A stretch of DNA of 64,000 nt from Peromyscus leucopus (GCF_004664715.2 NC_051072.1:38130142-38194141), one strand, 5' to 3'. Shown: positions 32,643-43,999, numbered from the stretch's first letter. The notes: a model not told the origin generated them from the letters alone. Made by a program: numbers and translations.

Positions 32643-32790
32643 ATTGCTTAGAGATGGGTCTGGGGGTAACACCTATAATCCTAGCACTTGGGAGGTGGAG
32701 ACTGGAGAATTCAAAGTTTAAGGTCTGCTATGGCTCCGTAGTAAGGTCAGTGTCAGCCTGAGCAGTGCGAGGCTCTGTCTCAAAACAAAA
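32643..32790 (+). repeat. Old B1 SINE, plus strand
   Basis: CTATAATCCTAGCACTTGGG, AGGTGGAGACTGGAGAATTC and CGAGGCTCTGTCTCAAAACA follow the B1 order. The centre contains extra sequence relative to a typical B1, so it could be a dimeric or rearranged copy. Confidence 0.65.
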
Positions 32791-34064
32791 AGTTGTTCTC
32801 AATTATATCATATCCTCAGCCATTTCCTATTTTTGTAAGGCACGAAGTTCAACGGTATCCATAACTAAGACATATTACCATCTCCACCTTCACCAGAAAC
32901 TGGCTAAAGATTTGTACACTAGGAACACTGCAGTGCTAATTTAGGGGTCTGACCCCAAATAAACTTAAAAGGAATGCAGAATGGCTGTCACAAAGGAGGG
33001 CCATGCCATCAGGGATGCAGAGGGGAGTAATGCTGTGGTCATGTTTTATGCTCTGGTCTGAATGTGGGATCAGAGTGCTTCAACCACATTTCATGTTGAA
33101 ATATTTACTGACAACTGTTTAAGTACTTCTCAGCCTGCAGAGTCCACATGCACCCCGCCAAAGAGATGGGCTCAAGATAAGTGTGAGCACATTGTAAGTG
33201 TAGCTTGCTTATTAGGTCTGCAGTCTTTCATTGGTCTTCCCCAGCTCACAAAGAGCCCTCCCCCAAAGCTTGTGCATTGCCGTCAATCACAGGGCCCTGG
33301 AGAAACACAACAAAATAGTTTGCTCTGTTTCTGTGTTTATACACTCTACTGCTTTTGTAGAAATAGAGTCACAGGAAATTTGCACCAGGAATTTGCATGA
33401 GGTGTATGTTCATTGCAATGGGCGTCTAAGAATAAAGAGAAAGCCTGCTGGTTGTGAGTGTAAAGACTTCTTCCACCCCTTACTTGTTTCTGTGGAGTAT
33501 CTACTGGGAGGGAAGTTCCTGGAAAGAAGCCACGCCTTCTCCTGACCCTTCAGCAAGACTGATTGACTGGTTGGAACCTCCAAGATGGTGGACTGGCTTG
33601 GAATGCTGCAGGTCTAGCGCCTAATTAAAACTTATCTTGAGCTATTTCCAACCCCCTTACTAGCCATTCCTTTCCCACCTCTGTGGGTTCTGCCTTCTTT
33701 GTGACTATGAGGTGAAACCTTTTGGAATGTAGAACTGAGCAGATCACTGGCCTCCACCAACCCAAAAGCTGAGAGTCATCGGACAGCATCTGAGGTTGCT
33801 GCTGTAACTCCCAACACGTATTTCCACTAATGTACTTGAAGGGCCTCAGTTTACAGCCTTCTCTGTTCTGTTTCTACCTCACGGGAACATGGAAGTTGTC
33901 CTAACATAAATCTCTGTTCCTAGACCACAGTCACTCAAAGTTGGCTCCAGAACAAGCTACCTCATGTCCCCTCTGAGGTGACAGTTGTGGGTTTTGTGTT
34001 CACACTACCCATATCTACATGACTATATAATACATTCTTGTCAACAAATTATCAAATTCTATCT
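32791..34064. other. Unassigned DNA, possibly including an old LTR
   Basis: Open frames at 33062-33400 (112 codons) and 33231-33545 (104 codons) overlap in different frames and have no recognisable domain. The part from about 33545 to 33960 has a promoter/LTR-like feel (pyrimidine-rich blocks, AATTAAA at about 33623), but no family can be assigned. Confidence 0.35.
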
Positions 34065-34105
34065 AAAAAAGATTTATTTACGTGTATGTATGTGTGCTGT
34101 GTGTG

Positions 34106-34166
<61 letters not shown>

Positions 34167-34311
34167 CCATAGAGTCCAGAAGAGTGTGTCAGATTCTCTG
34201 GAACTGGAGTTACAAATGGTTCTGAGTCACTTCGGGTGGATGCTTAGAATGGAAATCTGATCTTCCAAAAACCAGAGGGCATGCCTAACCACAGAGTGAT
34301 CTTTCCAGTCT
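34065..34311 (-). repeat. B3-type SINE, minus strand, carrying an expanded microsatellite
   Basis: A T-rich tail (AAAGATTTATTTACGTGTAT) at about 34069, then TCTGGAACTGGAGTTACAAA, then ATCTTCCAAAAACCAGAGG and TAACCACAGAGTGATC (head) define a reverse-complement B3. The region that is normally a short GT-rich stretch holds GTGT(AT)n(GT)n at 34094-34165. Confidence 0.78.
34094..34165. repeat. (TA)n(TG)n microsatellite inside a B3
   Basis: TATATA units pass into about 23 GT units. It is embedded in the tail side of a SINE, indicating growth from the SINE's own CA-rich segment. Confidence 0.95.
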
Positions 34312-35315
34312 CAGTTATCAAAGTTTTAATGTTCCTCATACTACCTTCTCAGACTTCCTCAAACAGCTGCTGAGCAATTTTATTCACCTGCTCTGTATGT
34401 CTATAAAATAGACTCTTCATATGGAATAAGAAGTGCTCAGTACCCCATTTTGCCTGCCTCTGGTAGGGTTAATCCTTTGGGGTGTGAAGGAAATAGGAGG
34501 GAAACTTAATGAATTGAGATAGTGCTTTACTTTGCAGCCCCTTTTTTGTAGAAGAGCATTCATGCAGCATTTATCTCACTCCAGATATGAATTTGCTTTT
34601 TCTACGGGCATCCTGAAACCAAGATGATATCGGTTTCAAAGTTGGTCCTATCCTCTCAGGAGAAACCTCCACTTCTGAAGTCACAGCCCCCAAGAACAAT
34701 GACCAAGGTCACCCTCACACAGCTTTGTGCTTTGTTTCATAAGAGATAGCCCTTCAATGCTGAGAAACCTGGCTTCCAGGAACTGCAGGCCTCAGCTTGC
34801 CACTGTCTTTCACGTAGTCCCTTGGAGAACAATTGTGTGAAGCCCGGTGACCTCAGAAGCCCATTGCCTTGCGGGCTATTTATGAAAACAGTGTTCTCAA
34901 AGAACTGTTCAGGATGAGGAAGCCCTATCGGAGCCTGATTTAGCTCCCACTCTGCCCGTGAGAGCATCCTATGAGAAAACAAGGGTAAATATAGCAAATC
35001 CAAGTTCAAAGGTAGAAGGCCAGTTGCATGCTGTGCTTCTGTGGGTGAAAACGAGATCTCCAGAGATAGTTTAGCCCAACAAGTACAATTCTGGGGACTT
35101 TTGCTGAGCTTGATTTATCAAGATGTTTTCTCATATCGGTTTGTTCTTTTTTTGATGGCAAAAATGTGGAACACAAATTTGCACTATATATTAGAAAGTA
35201 TTTTATAATAAATGTGAGAAGGGCTGATGCTGTTGTTTTTTAAAATATCACACACCACCGTTATATCCGGAGCCATCTGAATGTGACACCAGTTTCTCTC
35301 CCAACAGTTCAGCCA
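34312..35315. other. Unique DNA, 1 kb
   Basis: No repeat or gene is recognised. The 90-codon minus frame at 34737-35009 has no known motif. Confidence 0.45.
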
Positions 35316-35544
35316 CTTTAGAGCAGCGCTTCTCAGCCTTCCTAATGCTGCGACCTTTCAGTACAGATCCTCATGGTGTGGTGACCCCCAGTCATGAAAT
35401 CATTCTGTTGCTACTTCATAACTGCAATTTTACTACTGTGATGATATAAGTATCATAGTAATATAAATATCTGATATGCAGGATATCTGATAGGTGACCC
35501 CGAAAGGGGTCACGACCCACAGGTTGAAAATGACTACTTTAGAC
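35316..35544 (+). mobile_element. URR1-type rodent hAT element with 8-bp target duplications
   Basis: The 213-bp element at 35324-35536 starts CAGCGCTTCTCAGCCTTCCT and ends with AGGTTGAAAATGACTA, degenerate terminal inverted repeats of the CAGTGGTTCTCAACC class. Internal signatures include CATAACTGCAATTTTACTAC, ATCTGATATGCAGGATATCT and GGGGTCACGACCCACAGG. Flanks CTTTAGAG (35316-35323) and CTTTAGAC (35537-35544) are an 8-bp target duplication with one change, the length expected for hAT transposons. No transposase is encoded. Confidence 0.88.
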
Positions 35545-37452
35545 AAATGCAGATTATTATCTGCAGGAATTTCACCTGACCTTGCGGGCTTCAGTGTGAT
35601 TTGCCTGATGTGACATGCCCACGTTAGTGATAACAACAGGGGGCCCTGCTGAGAGGTGTCAGTCACCTAGCAAAAGGGAGTTCTTCAACGAAGCGCCACA
35701 TACTTAGGTTGAGGCAGATGCTAATTTAGCAGATATGTCAGGAAACATCCACGTTATCCGCCACCACTGACCTTTCAGGGGGAAGAAGATGGCACTGAGT
35801 GACAGTGCATGGTCAAGAGTAAAGTGAAGATATAAAGGACACAGGGGTGTTAAATGTGGCGACCTTACTGAGAAGACGCAAAGAAGTACAAGGAGGTTAC
35901 CATACTGGGGAAGTTTTCCATCAATAAACAATAAAACTCCAAAACTACTTCTTGGTATAAGAGCTCAAATATATTTTTTCAATTTTCTTATAAACTTACA
36001 CACACACACACACACACATGCATTTGAAATATGAGTCTTGTACTCACTGCTCAAAAGGCCTTTGCCAAGAAAGTTCCTGCAATCTTGGCGTAATTCCTGC
36101 AGTATAACCAGGAATGAATTTTTTTCTATATTAAAATAAAATGATTTCCTTCTCCCTTCATAGCCTCTGAAGAGGACCTAGGCTCAGTTTTTGATGTTTC
36201 TTCTACTGGGAAATATGTCTGGTGTACTCAGTGCATGGTAGAAATACAGTTGCATGCCCCTTACAAACCATTTGCTGGTGACCACTTGCCTCCAAAATCA
36301 CAGGCCTGTTATGAAAATAAATGAGCTCATGCCTTGCCCTTCTCCTCGGCAGGATTTTCTAACAGACATGGAGTACCCACCCAGGACAATGAAACCACTT
36401 GTGAAACAATAAAATTTACAGTAACACAATGACTTGGTTAAGCGCAAGGCTTTGTAAGTATTTTGAAGGAAGTGATATCACTTCCAGGTTGAATGGGAGC
36501 CTTAGTATGTCACTGAGTTTATCCATATGCTTCCTAACCCCATAGATCCTACCCTAAGAGAAAGTAAAGCTCCGAGCAGAGCTAGGATGAGTTTATAAGT
36601 CAGGGAAAAATAAGTCACTTTTTTTTTTATTATTCTGCATATTTGTCCTGATGTTTTATAAAATGATTCATGGAAAGCACTCACTGATAACTTCATGTGC
36701 TTGTAACTTTAAAGAATTGGGAAAATGTGAAATTTTAAAAAGTCAGGAAGAGAGTTCAGAACTGTGAAACTGAAAATAATAAAGAGCTCTTTCACAAAAA
36801 TTATTTTTCACCTCGGGGAATGTACTTCAAGTCATATCAGGATTCTGAGTGATGAGTTGATGGACGTGTCTGAACCCCACCAAGGAACATCAGTTCAAGT
36901 AGAAATTGCATTGGGGGAGGAAGGAAAGAATAAAAGGCATAGAAATAGATGTTCAAAGAACTGTGTGCTTCTGTGGAACAAGAAAGGGCAAATTCTCTAA
37001 TGAGAGCTCAGGCTGGATGTGGAAGCCAGGGCAGACAAAGACACAGATAAAGGTTAACAGATGCCCATGCCTGGACAGTCTATGTCTGCAGCTTGAAACA
37101 CAAAAGGTCATTTTCTAGACTTTGATTGATAGGAACCCCATTTGATGGTACATCAGCCTCTCTAAGTAATTAGGATTTTGATTCCACAGCTCGGCTCATT
37201 CCTGCAAGGAATAAATTGTCAGCTTCACCTGTCTAGCTCTGTCAAGGGTTTGATCTTGGAACCTCCTAATCCAGCAGTTTAATTATAAGCTAAGTCTTCA
37301 CAAGCAAATGTCAATATTGCCCGTATCTGGTGTGTGCTTTCTGAGGACATTTTAGAAACGGTAATACAGCAGAATCAGCTACAAGACCAAGTGAGTCTAA
37401 AGGGATTTGTGAAATAAAGTGTATTTCAAGTAAACGAGTAGGGTTGTAAACT
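35545..37452. other. Unique DNA, 1.9 kb, with a short (CA)n
   Basis: A (CA)n of about 10 units lies at 35998-36018. No interspersed repeat is recognised. The exon-like segment at 36353 is listed separately. Confidence 0.45.
36353..36412 (+). other. Terminal-exon-like segment, unproven
   Basis: A strong acceptor-like sequence (GCCCTTCTCCTCGGCAG, ending 36352) is followed by a 19-codon open frame (DFLTDMEYPPRTMKPLVKQ) whose TAA at 36410-36412 overlaps an AATAAA hexamer at 36408-36413. The combination resembles a last exon. However, 19 codons carry almost no statistical weight and the stop so close to a poly(A) signal would be unusual. I do not recognise the peptide. Confidence 0.12.
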
Positions 37453-37807
37453 TAGTATGGTTCAGTTAGCCAAGGGCATGCCACACACAAACATGAGGAC
37501 CTGAGTTCAGCTACTGAGCACGTGTTGGGTACAGCGGCAAGTGTCCAGTCCTCGCACTGGGGAATGGAAATAGCTGGATCCTATAGCTCACTGGCTAGCC
37601 AATGTAGCCAATAAATGAACCCCAGACTAAATGAGAGACTCTATCTCAAATAATAAGGTAGAGAACAATGGAGGAAAACACACAGTGTGGCTTCTGGCCC
37701 CAACATGCACGGATGTACATACCTGTGAGTGCCTATTATAGTGTCTGCATGCTGATAATCATGTACATTCATCAGACATACAAAGAAAGAAAGAAAAGAA
37801 AGAAAGG
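37453..37807 (+). repeat. B4/RSINE1-type SINE, plus strand
   Basis: ACATGAGGACCTGAGTTCAG, TAGCTGGATCCTATAGCTCA, CTGGCTAGCCAATGTAGCC, GAGAGACTCTATCTCAAATA and GCTTCTGGCCCCAACATGCA follow the RSINE1/B4 order. An A-rich tail with GAAA units reaches 37807. The (GAAA) units at about 37783-37806 are the expanded tail. Confidence 0.75.
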
Positions 37808-38269
37808 ATCCTACATAACTCCTTTGCCATTGTGTATGTTCTTTTATTTTTTCAGCTGCCCAAACATCTTAAAATGAGGGGCAATGCTCATTTCATAATT
37901 TTATCTTGGGCTACATATAGATGCTATTCATATAGATTAACAGTGAGTAGTAATACATTTTATTGAATGAATTCTTATTGCTTCTAGTATAATGGCAGGG
38001 CTCTAATAAATAAATAAAACAAATAAATCAGATAAAGCATCAATTGCTTCTCTAAGACAAGAAGTTATTTTTAATTTAGGAAGCTTCCACATATTTATAT
38101 TGACAACTTGCCTGTCACACTGTGGTGAGTAATGAACTTTGACCTAGGAAGAGCTTAGTTCAGAATTCTTTATAGTATCTAGATAGGCTCCTGAGAGATT
38201 ATGGCCACTTAAGAGACTAGTTATTCAACTACAAGACAAGAAAGGAAAACTTACTTGGTTCATTCCGCT
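37808..38269. other. Unique DNA
   Basis: AT-rich, no repeat or gene recognised. Confidence 0.4.
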
Positions 38270-38652
38270 AGATAGCCATGCTCACTCACATAGCCGAAGG
38301 GAAGAGGACACATCAGTTCCGAAATTGCCTCCATCAGATTGGCCTGTGGAAGTGTCTGGGAAGGCATTATCTTGGCTAAGATTGATGTGGGAGGGTCCAG
38401 CCAATGGTGTGTGCTCCCACTCCTGGACAGGTGGTCTTGGATCGCATTAACAAAGTATGCTGAGCAAGCAAGTAAGCAGTGTACCTCTGTGGTCTCTGCT
38501 TGGTGCTCGCTTCCAGACTCCTGTTAGAGTTTCTGCCCTGATTTCCCTCAACAATAGACTGTGACATTGAAGTGTAAGCTGAACTAAGCCTTTCCTTCCC
38601 CAAATTGCTTGAGTTACGGTGTCTAGCACAGCAACAGAAAACAAACTAGAAC
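38270..38652 (+). repeat. Rodent interspersed repeat, probably LTR-derived
   Basis: TCACTCACATAGCCGAAGGG, TTGCCTCCATCAGATTGGCC, TGTGGGAGGGTCCAGCCAAT, GACTGTGACATTGAAGTGTA and AGCACAGCAACAGAAAACAA recur in this order in many rodent genomes as I remember them. The AATAAA-like position and 'cacagcaacagaaa' end resemble MaLR-type LTRs, but I cannot name the family. Confidence 0.6.
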
Positions 38653-39439
38653 CGAAGGCATGATGTAAATTACAAAATTTGTCTCAATCATGTTTGGATA
38701 AACTATAACAATCATTACACTGTGCTTCCCAGCATGCTAAACTGCCTATAACTTGAATTTGGTTCTTATCATTTTTCTATTGTTTATATTTATAAGACAT
38801 GTTTCTATTTCAGTCTGCAACAACACTAGAATGTAGTTGGTATAGAAACTGTTCAGTGTGGATTTTCAAAGAACGAACAGTGTAGCTTTTGAAAACTCCT
38901 TTCATTATATTGAAAACTTTAATTTAAAAAAGAAACTCACATCTTGCCAACCAAAGAAACAGTCGATTGTGTGCAAACAATAATCATGAGCAAACAATAA
39001 AAGATTATTGTACACAAGTATTTTTGTACCCAACTCCAGAATTGCCAAGGCAATTGGAGGAAGAGAATGCGGCATATGTAGCTACTCCAAGCTTTATACT
39101 TCACCTTAACCCACCCACTTCGCAATCACTGAAGTTGGAAGTTGATTTCTAAATTCAGAACACAGTTTCTGAGAGTTCGTACACTTGGGAGAAGGAGATT
39201 TTCCTTGTCTAGGAACACACCCTTTCCTGTGTGCTCTATGGATGCCCAGATGGAAGTTTTCCTAAAACAAAGTGGACAATCTCATCTCCCTTCCTGTTAT
39301 CTGCAGTTTGAATTGAGATCAGTAGCTTTGGAAAAGTAGCTGGTAATGTGACAAGTGTGGTGATGGTTTCCAGTGCTATGTCTAGAGAATCTTCATCTCT
39401 GCTCTACTCTCATGATCTCTCACATTTTTTTTATCATTG
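38653..39439. other. Unique DNA
   Basis: Overlapping sense and antisense frames at 38937-39152 (about 60 codons each) have no known motif. Confidence 0.45.
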
Positions 39440-39600
39440 CGCATGCTGCAATATAAATGTTATTCGCTTTGTCTCCCTGCTAAACTCACTGGGACAAGAG
39501 GCTCTGGGTGTTAACTCATAGGTCCCACGTGCTTAGTAAGAGTTTGATATGGGTGGGCAAGGGATCAGTATCTGTTGAAGGGATGAACAAGTAAATTGAA
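39440..39600 (+). repeat. L2 3' end, plus strand (tentative)
   Basis: TCCCTGCTAAACTCACTGGG, a region corresponding to 'gtgcctggcacatag' at CACGTGCTTAGTAAGAG and GTTGAAGGGATGAACAAGTA fit the L2 terminal pattern ('ctgtaagctccatgagggcag ... agtaggtgctcaataaatatttgttgaatgaa'). Confidence 0.45.
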
Positions 39601-39734
39601 TATGTGTGTATACAAATGTATATTGTAATGCACAGTGAAATCAGTCTGTAAGATCAAACACATATGTTTCAGACATTATCCAACAACTTGAGTCCCATGG
39701 TCCTAATGTGAGAGGAAAAACAAAAACACAGTTT

Positions 39735-39930
39735 TAGAGTGAGGTAGACTTGAGCTCATTATCTCATTTGCCCCTTTTTAGAACTTCTTGTCTTGGGCAA
39801 GCCATTGTACATCTTTAGTAATTTGTTACCACATCTCTCAGGGCCCTGTTACTCTTGGTGTGGTATCAGGAGTGAAGGGGTGTAGACCATGTGTAGAGGA
39901 CTTAGCAAGCATCCAGGAGGGTAGCCATGA
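39735..39930 (+). repeat. MIR element, plus strand (tentative)
   Basis: GTCTTGGGCAAGCCATTGTA is close to the diagnostic MIR 'gaccttgggcaagttactta' segment. The upstream AGAGTGAGGTAGACTTGAGC fits the 'gagccagactgcctgggttc' part. The downstream region is strongly decayed. Confidence 0.5.
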
Positions 39931-40982
39931 GTCCTTGGTGAATAGCAGCTCTCTGCATTAAGTCCTGGTCATGAGCAGCAAATAAGAGTTCTAGTAGCTT
40001 CTAAAGATGTTTACCCACTAGCCACACTATGCCCTTTTGCTTTAAGCACATCTATTTCACCAGAATTTGCATTCAATCCTTACGAGTTGGGCTTTCCCTC
40101 TTGTTAAGACACTCAGTTACCAGTTTTCTGCAGTGGAGGAATTCTTTTCTCCTTATGATAAATAATCAGTGTCAACTGATAGCCACAAATCACTGACTTC
40201 CTTTGGAAATTGCTTCATTGATTTCTGAAATGATAAAGGACTTATAATGTGCCTATAAATATACTCATTAAGTCATAAATTGCTCGTGGCAGCACAGGAA
40301 ACCTCTCTATGCTGTCCAGGCATCTTCCTTCCCAAAATACACATTTTCCCAAGGGGGGACGAGCCTGGATCCATTATCCTAAGTACAGCTGGAGCTGAGT
40401 GATGAATCAGAGGGCAACTTTCCAGTTCCTCATCCTCTCCGAATTCATTATTGCGGGCAGGTTTCCACAGGAATGTGATAGGTTAGAGTGCCTTGCCACA
40501 TAAGATCATTATTTGTCAGGGAATCCTTCTGTTACATGATTAGAGTCTGAACTCTCCAGAGAGCCTCCAAGGAAACATGTCAGACCCTGAAATGAAGGTG
40601 ACATCCACAGATTTAGGAAAAAGGGTAATATATTATGTGGTTCCTGGCATCCACCAGGTCTCCTGTACTCTCCGACTTCGCTATGTTTTTCCTTTGTCTT
40701 CACAGTCTCCGAGAACAGAAACTTCGGGTTTATTTTATTGCATATAAAACTATATTACAGATATCTAATCCAAAGTTGAATCAGTTTTGATGGTCTTACC
40801 TGGAATGAGATCCATGATATCACATTATATAGCAAAGTGGTGGATGTAACCCTCCGTGGAGTGAAAATTTAAGCTGAATCACACTCTGGATTTACTAGGG
40901 ATGCTAATGGTAACATTCAGTTTTACCCTACATATTGTCAGTACTTACTCCTTACCTAATCCTGGCCATATTTCCCTCTTGC
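39931..40982. other. Unique DNA, 1 kb
   Basis: No repeat or gene is recognised. Confidence 0.45.
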
Positions 40983-41140
40983 ATTTTATTTTATTGTTTA
41001 ATAGATTTGTGAATTAAAATGTAATTTCATCACTTCCCCACTTATTTGTCCTCTGTCCAGTCCTTCCCATGACCACCCCCCCACACACACTCCATCTCAA
41101 ATTGATGGCCTCTTTTTCTTTGATTATTATGGTAACATAG

Positions 41141-41268
41141 GTGATAGATAGGTGATAGATAATTAGATATATAGGCAGATAGATAGATAGATAGATACAT
41201 ACATACATACATATATACATACATACACAGATATAAAGATACATACATAGATAGACAGACATAGATGT
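41141..41268. repeat. (GATA)/(TACA) tetranucleotide tract within the L1 3' UTR
   Basis: GTGATAGATA units, a pure GATA run and TACA units follow one another. In other copies this place in the 3' UTR holds a TATA/CATA-rich stretch, which was probably the seed. Confidence 0.93.
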
Positions 41269-41716
41269 GTAAATATATAAATACTACCTGCGGAGACCAT
41301 TTTTGTCACTGTGTATGTATAATTCCAGTGAAGAACACTTTGTCTTGGATAACCGACCAGGGGGCTCATCCCCAAGAGAGGCTAATTCTCCATCTTTCAG
41401 CAACAATCAGTCGTCTGTAGTTCCTTGTCTAGGGGTGGGACTCTGAAATATTCTCCCTTCCATGTTAGTGTGTATGTTGATATTGTTGTTGTTCAGATCT
41501 CGTGGCATCCCTACTGACATTGCCATTGTTCAGGTCCTATGTAGGAAACCATGTCTAGGAGACACAATCTCATAGGGGACTTTCTAGTTCTATGGCTTGT
41601 CCAACCTTTCTGCCTCCTCGTCTGAAAACCTTAACTATTTTTATTTCTTCTATTGAAAAGTCTCTGTTCAGACTCATAGCCCAACTTTATTTGGATCATT
41701 TGGTTTCGTGAATGTT

Positions 41717-41838
41717 TCTTTTCTTTTGTGTTTTTTCTTTCTTTCCTTCCTTACTTTCTTTCCCTCTTTCTTCTTTCCTTCCTCTCTTCCTCCCTTTCTT
41801 CCTCCTTCCCTCCCTCCCTCCTTTCTTGCTTTTTTTTA
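41717..41838. repeat. Polypyrimidine (CTTT)/(CCTT)/(CCCT) tract within L1 ORF2 region
   Basis: About 120 bp almost entirely of C and T. It interrupts otherwise colinear L1 sequence (GATCATTTGGTTTCGTGAAT before, AGTTCTCTATATGTTAATCT after). The long lysine/arginine-rich frame on the minus strand and the leucine/serine-rich frame on the plus strand are artefacts of it. Confidence 0.9.
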
Positions 41839-42490
41839 GTTCTCTATATGTTAATCTGCCAGTTGCAGAGCTGACAAAGGTTCTCTCTTGCTCTGTGCGT
41901 TTCTTCTTCATTAGACTGAACATTTCCTTAGCTGCACAGACGCTTTTTAGTTTTGTGGGGTCCCAGCTGTGAACAGCTGGCCTTCATTCCTGAGCAAATG
42001 GAGTCCTATTCAGAAACTCCTTTCCTATGTGTATGTCTTGTAGGGAACTTCCTCTGTGTTCTTCTATCAGTTTCAGCTTTCACATTGAGATCTTTGATCC
42101 GGTTGGAGTTCATTTTCCTGTAGAGTGATAAATACAGGTCTAATTTCATTCATCTGTATGTGGATATCCAGTTTTCATATTGTTGTTTGTTGAAGACACT
42201 GTTTTCTTGGGTGTAGTTTTTGGCTACTTTGCATACTATCAGATGGCTGTAGTTATGTGCACTAATGTTTTGGTCTTCTATTTTATTCCATTGGTCTACA
42301 TGTCTGCTTTTCTCCTAGTACCTTGTTCTTTTTACTCTATAAACTATAATCTAACTCGACAGTCCCTCCAGCATAGTTCTTTAATCTCAGGAGTGCTTGG
42401 GAAAAGACCACTTGGAATCTTCTCTGGTTTCACATAAATTTTAGAATTTTCTTTTCTATTTCTGTGAAGAATGTATTGAATATCTTTTTT

Positions 42491-43682
42491 TTTTAATTTT
42501 TATCAATTTTGTTGAGACTATTGTAACTTGTTTCTCGCTAGACCTTCAGTTTCATAGGTTATTGAGTAATACACCTCAATGCTACCTGGAGAAACAGGAA
42601 AACACAGTGGCATCAAGGCAGGGAGTAGGCCCTCCTACCTGAAACAAAACCCTCATTAATAACTTTGTGTTCCTTCCGACCAGTATGTGGGGGGCGGGGT
42701 GTGCTTACAGCCACAGCTCCCTGTTGTAGCCAAAATGCACTTCATAAGAAAACCATCCACGTGCCAAAGGGAAGTAATTCAACCCGAGTACAGAGTAATC
42801 TCCTTCTGGTGCTTTATATTTCTTTCTCATGTGGCCTCCTGGAACTTTTAATCTTTACTGGAGTAGGGATTACTCCTGGAGTGGTTCTGGGCCTTGCATT
42901 TGAGAGGGCACCTAGGGGAGACAGGGGATGGGGGAGGGAGGCGCGGGCATGGGAGGTGCATATTCAAACCCTGCTCACTTTCTCCAGCATGTCAGTGACT
43001 CTCTCCACTGTCCTGTCTTTGTGAAAGGATGAGAGGCAAATGAACAGAACCCTGTTTAGATCAGCGGTCTCTGTTGAGGAAGAGGAAGACTTCTGGGGTG
43101 GGCCTCATTTAAATATTTCAAATAGCATGGCACCCTAGTTAGATGTGTTCCCCAGGTAGCTCGGGTTTTATTTTTAAATAACAAAAATTACTCCATATTT
43201 ATCCCTGGGGTTTATGTTGTTTCTCTCCAAGAAAATCTTCCAAGCATCTGGAAAAACTCTAAGGCTACCCTTCTTGAGCCTGCCAAAGCTTAGTTGCAGA
43301 TGGATGGTTACTGCGCAATGAGAACAAGTCGGGGCCTTAAATGATGGCTCATAAGACACCATTCACTGCTTTGCCCGCAAGGCCCCAGAGTCCTGTTTCC
43401 CTCTGTTTGGCACTTACTACAGTCTTCTCCCCTTTGCCTTAGGTTCAACACTTCTCTAATGAACCTATACTCTAAGGCACTGCCCGGAAATTTTCCCCAA
43501 TGGTATCCCCAGAGACATTGTCCCAGGACAAAGGGTTGGGCAGAGTATCAGGGCTAGGCTAGGAGAAGGAGTATAGTCAGTGTTACTTAGAACCTGGGAG
43601 ACTGCGTCCTTTCTGGGCCTTTTATGTAGAATGGTAGGGTGGGGGAGGGAAGGGACAGTAGATATCAGAGAGAAACTCCCCT
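42491..43682. other. Unique DNA, 1.2 kb, with a 119-codon open frame
   Basis: The plus frame at 42665-43024 opens at TTG rather than ATG and shows two hydrophobic stretches (around VLYISFSCGLLELLIFTGVG) but no recognisable domain. With no splice or promoter support I treat it as chance. Confidence 0.4.
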
Positions 43683-43781
43683 GTGGGAATATTCTCACAT
43701 GATGATAAAGATAGATGTTAACAATAACAATGTGTGCTTTCCATCAAGGGCCTCTCTAAACCCTGTGTGTTCTTCTCTTTA

Positions 43782-43790
<9 letters not shown>
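43683..43790 (+). repeat. Duplicated segment, copy A
   Basis: TGGGAATATTCTCACATGAT and GATAAAGATAGATGTTAACA align with 45703-45810 over about 110 bp in the same orientation, and both copies run directly into (GT)n. The first ~47 bp match at roughly four bases in five by eye. It could be an unnamed dispersed repeat or a local duplication. Confidence 0.7.
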
Positions 43791-43828
<38 letters not shown>

Positions 43829-43927
43829 ATGTGCATATGTGTGTATGTGGTATGTGTGAGTGTGTGTGTGTGTGTGTGTGCATATGTGTGTATATGTGGT
43901 ATATGTGAGTGTGTGAATGTGTGTGTT
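43783..43927. repeat. (GT)n microsatellite, interrupted
   Basis: A pure GT run at about 43783-43822 is followed by GTATGTGCAT interruptions and a second GT run to about 43927. Confidence 0.95.
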
Positions 43928-43999
43928 TCTCTTATCTGTGGGTCTGTGGGTCAGATTCTCCAAGGCCTTACTCAGAATAGGAACAAAAAATGATGTTTA

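Larger units (their letters stand above)
40983..42490 (-). mobile_element. Rodent L1, minus strand, 5'-truncated: 3' UTR plus part of ORF2
   Basis: Left to right on the plus strand: the reverse of the L1 3' terminus (AATTAAAATGTAATTTCATC; GTCCAGTCCTTCCCATGACC), 3' UTR (GTAGTTCCTTGTCTAGGGGT; GGAGACACAATCTCATAGGG), then ORF2 in reverse (AGACGCTTTTTAGTTTTGTG; TTCCTATGTGTATGTC; TCTTTGATCCGGTTGGAGTT; TCCATTGGTCTACATGTCTG; TATTTCTGTGAAGAATGTAT). The copy keeps the C-terminal half of ORF2 in decayed form, then stops. Frames are broken and it is not functional. Two microsatellites have expanded inside it. Confidence 0.85.

Noticed and set aside
33545..33960. Possible solo LTR
   Set aside because: Some LTR-like features, but no terminal TG...CA, target duplication or family match could be defended.
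41696..41972. Frames of 75 and 86 codons, K/R-rich and L/S/F-rich
   Set aside because: Both are read from a polypyrimidine tract inside an L1 and are compositional artefacts.
42665..43024. 119-codon plus frame with two hydrophobic stretches
   Set aside because: Opens at TTG rather than ATG, no recognised domain, no promoter or splice support.
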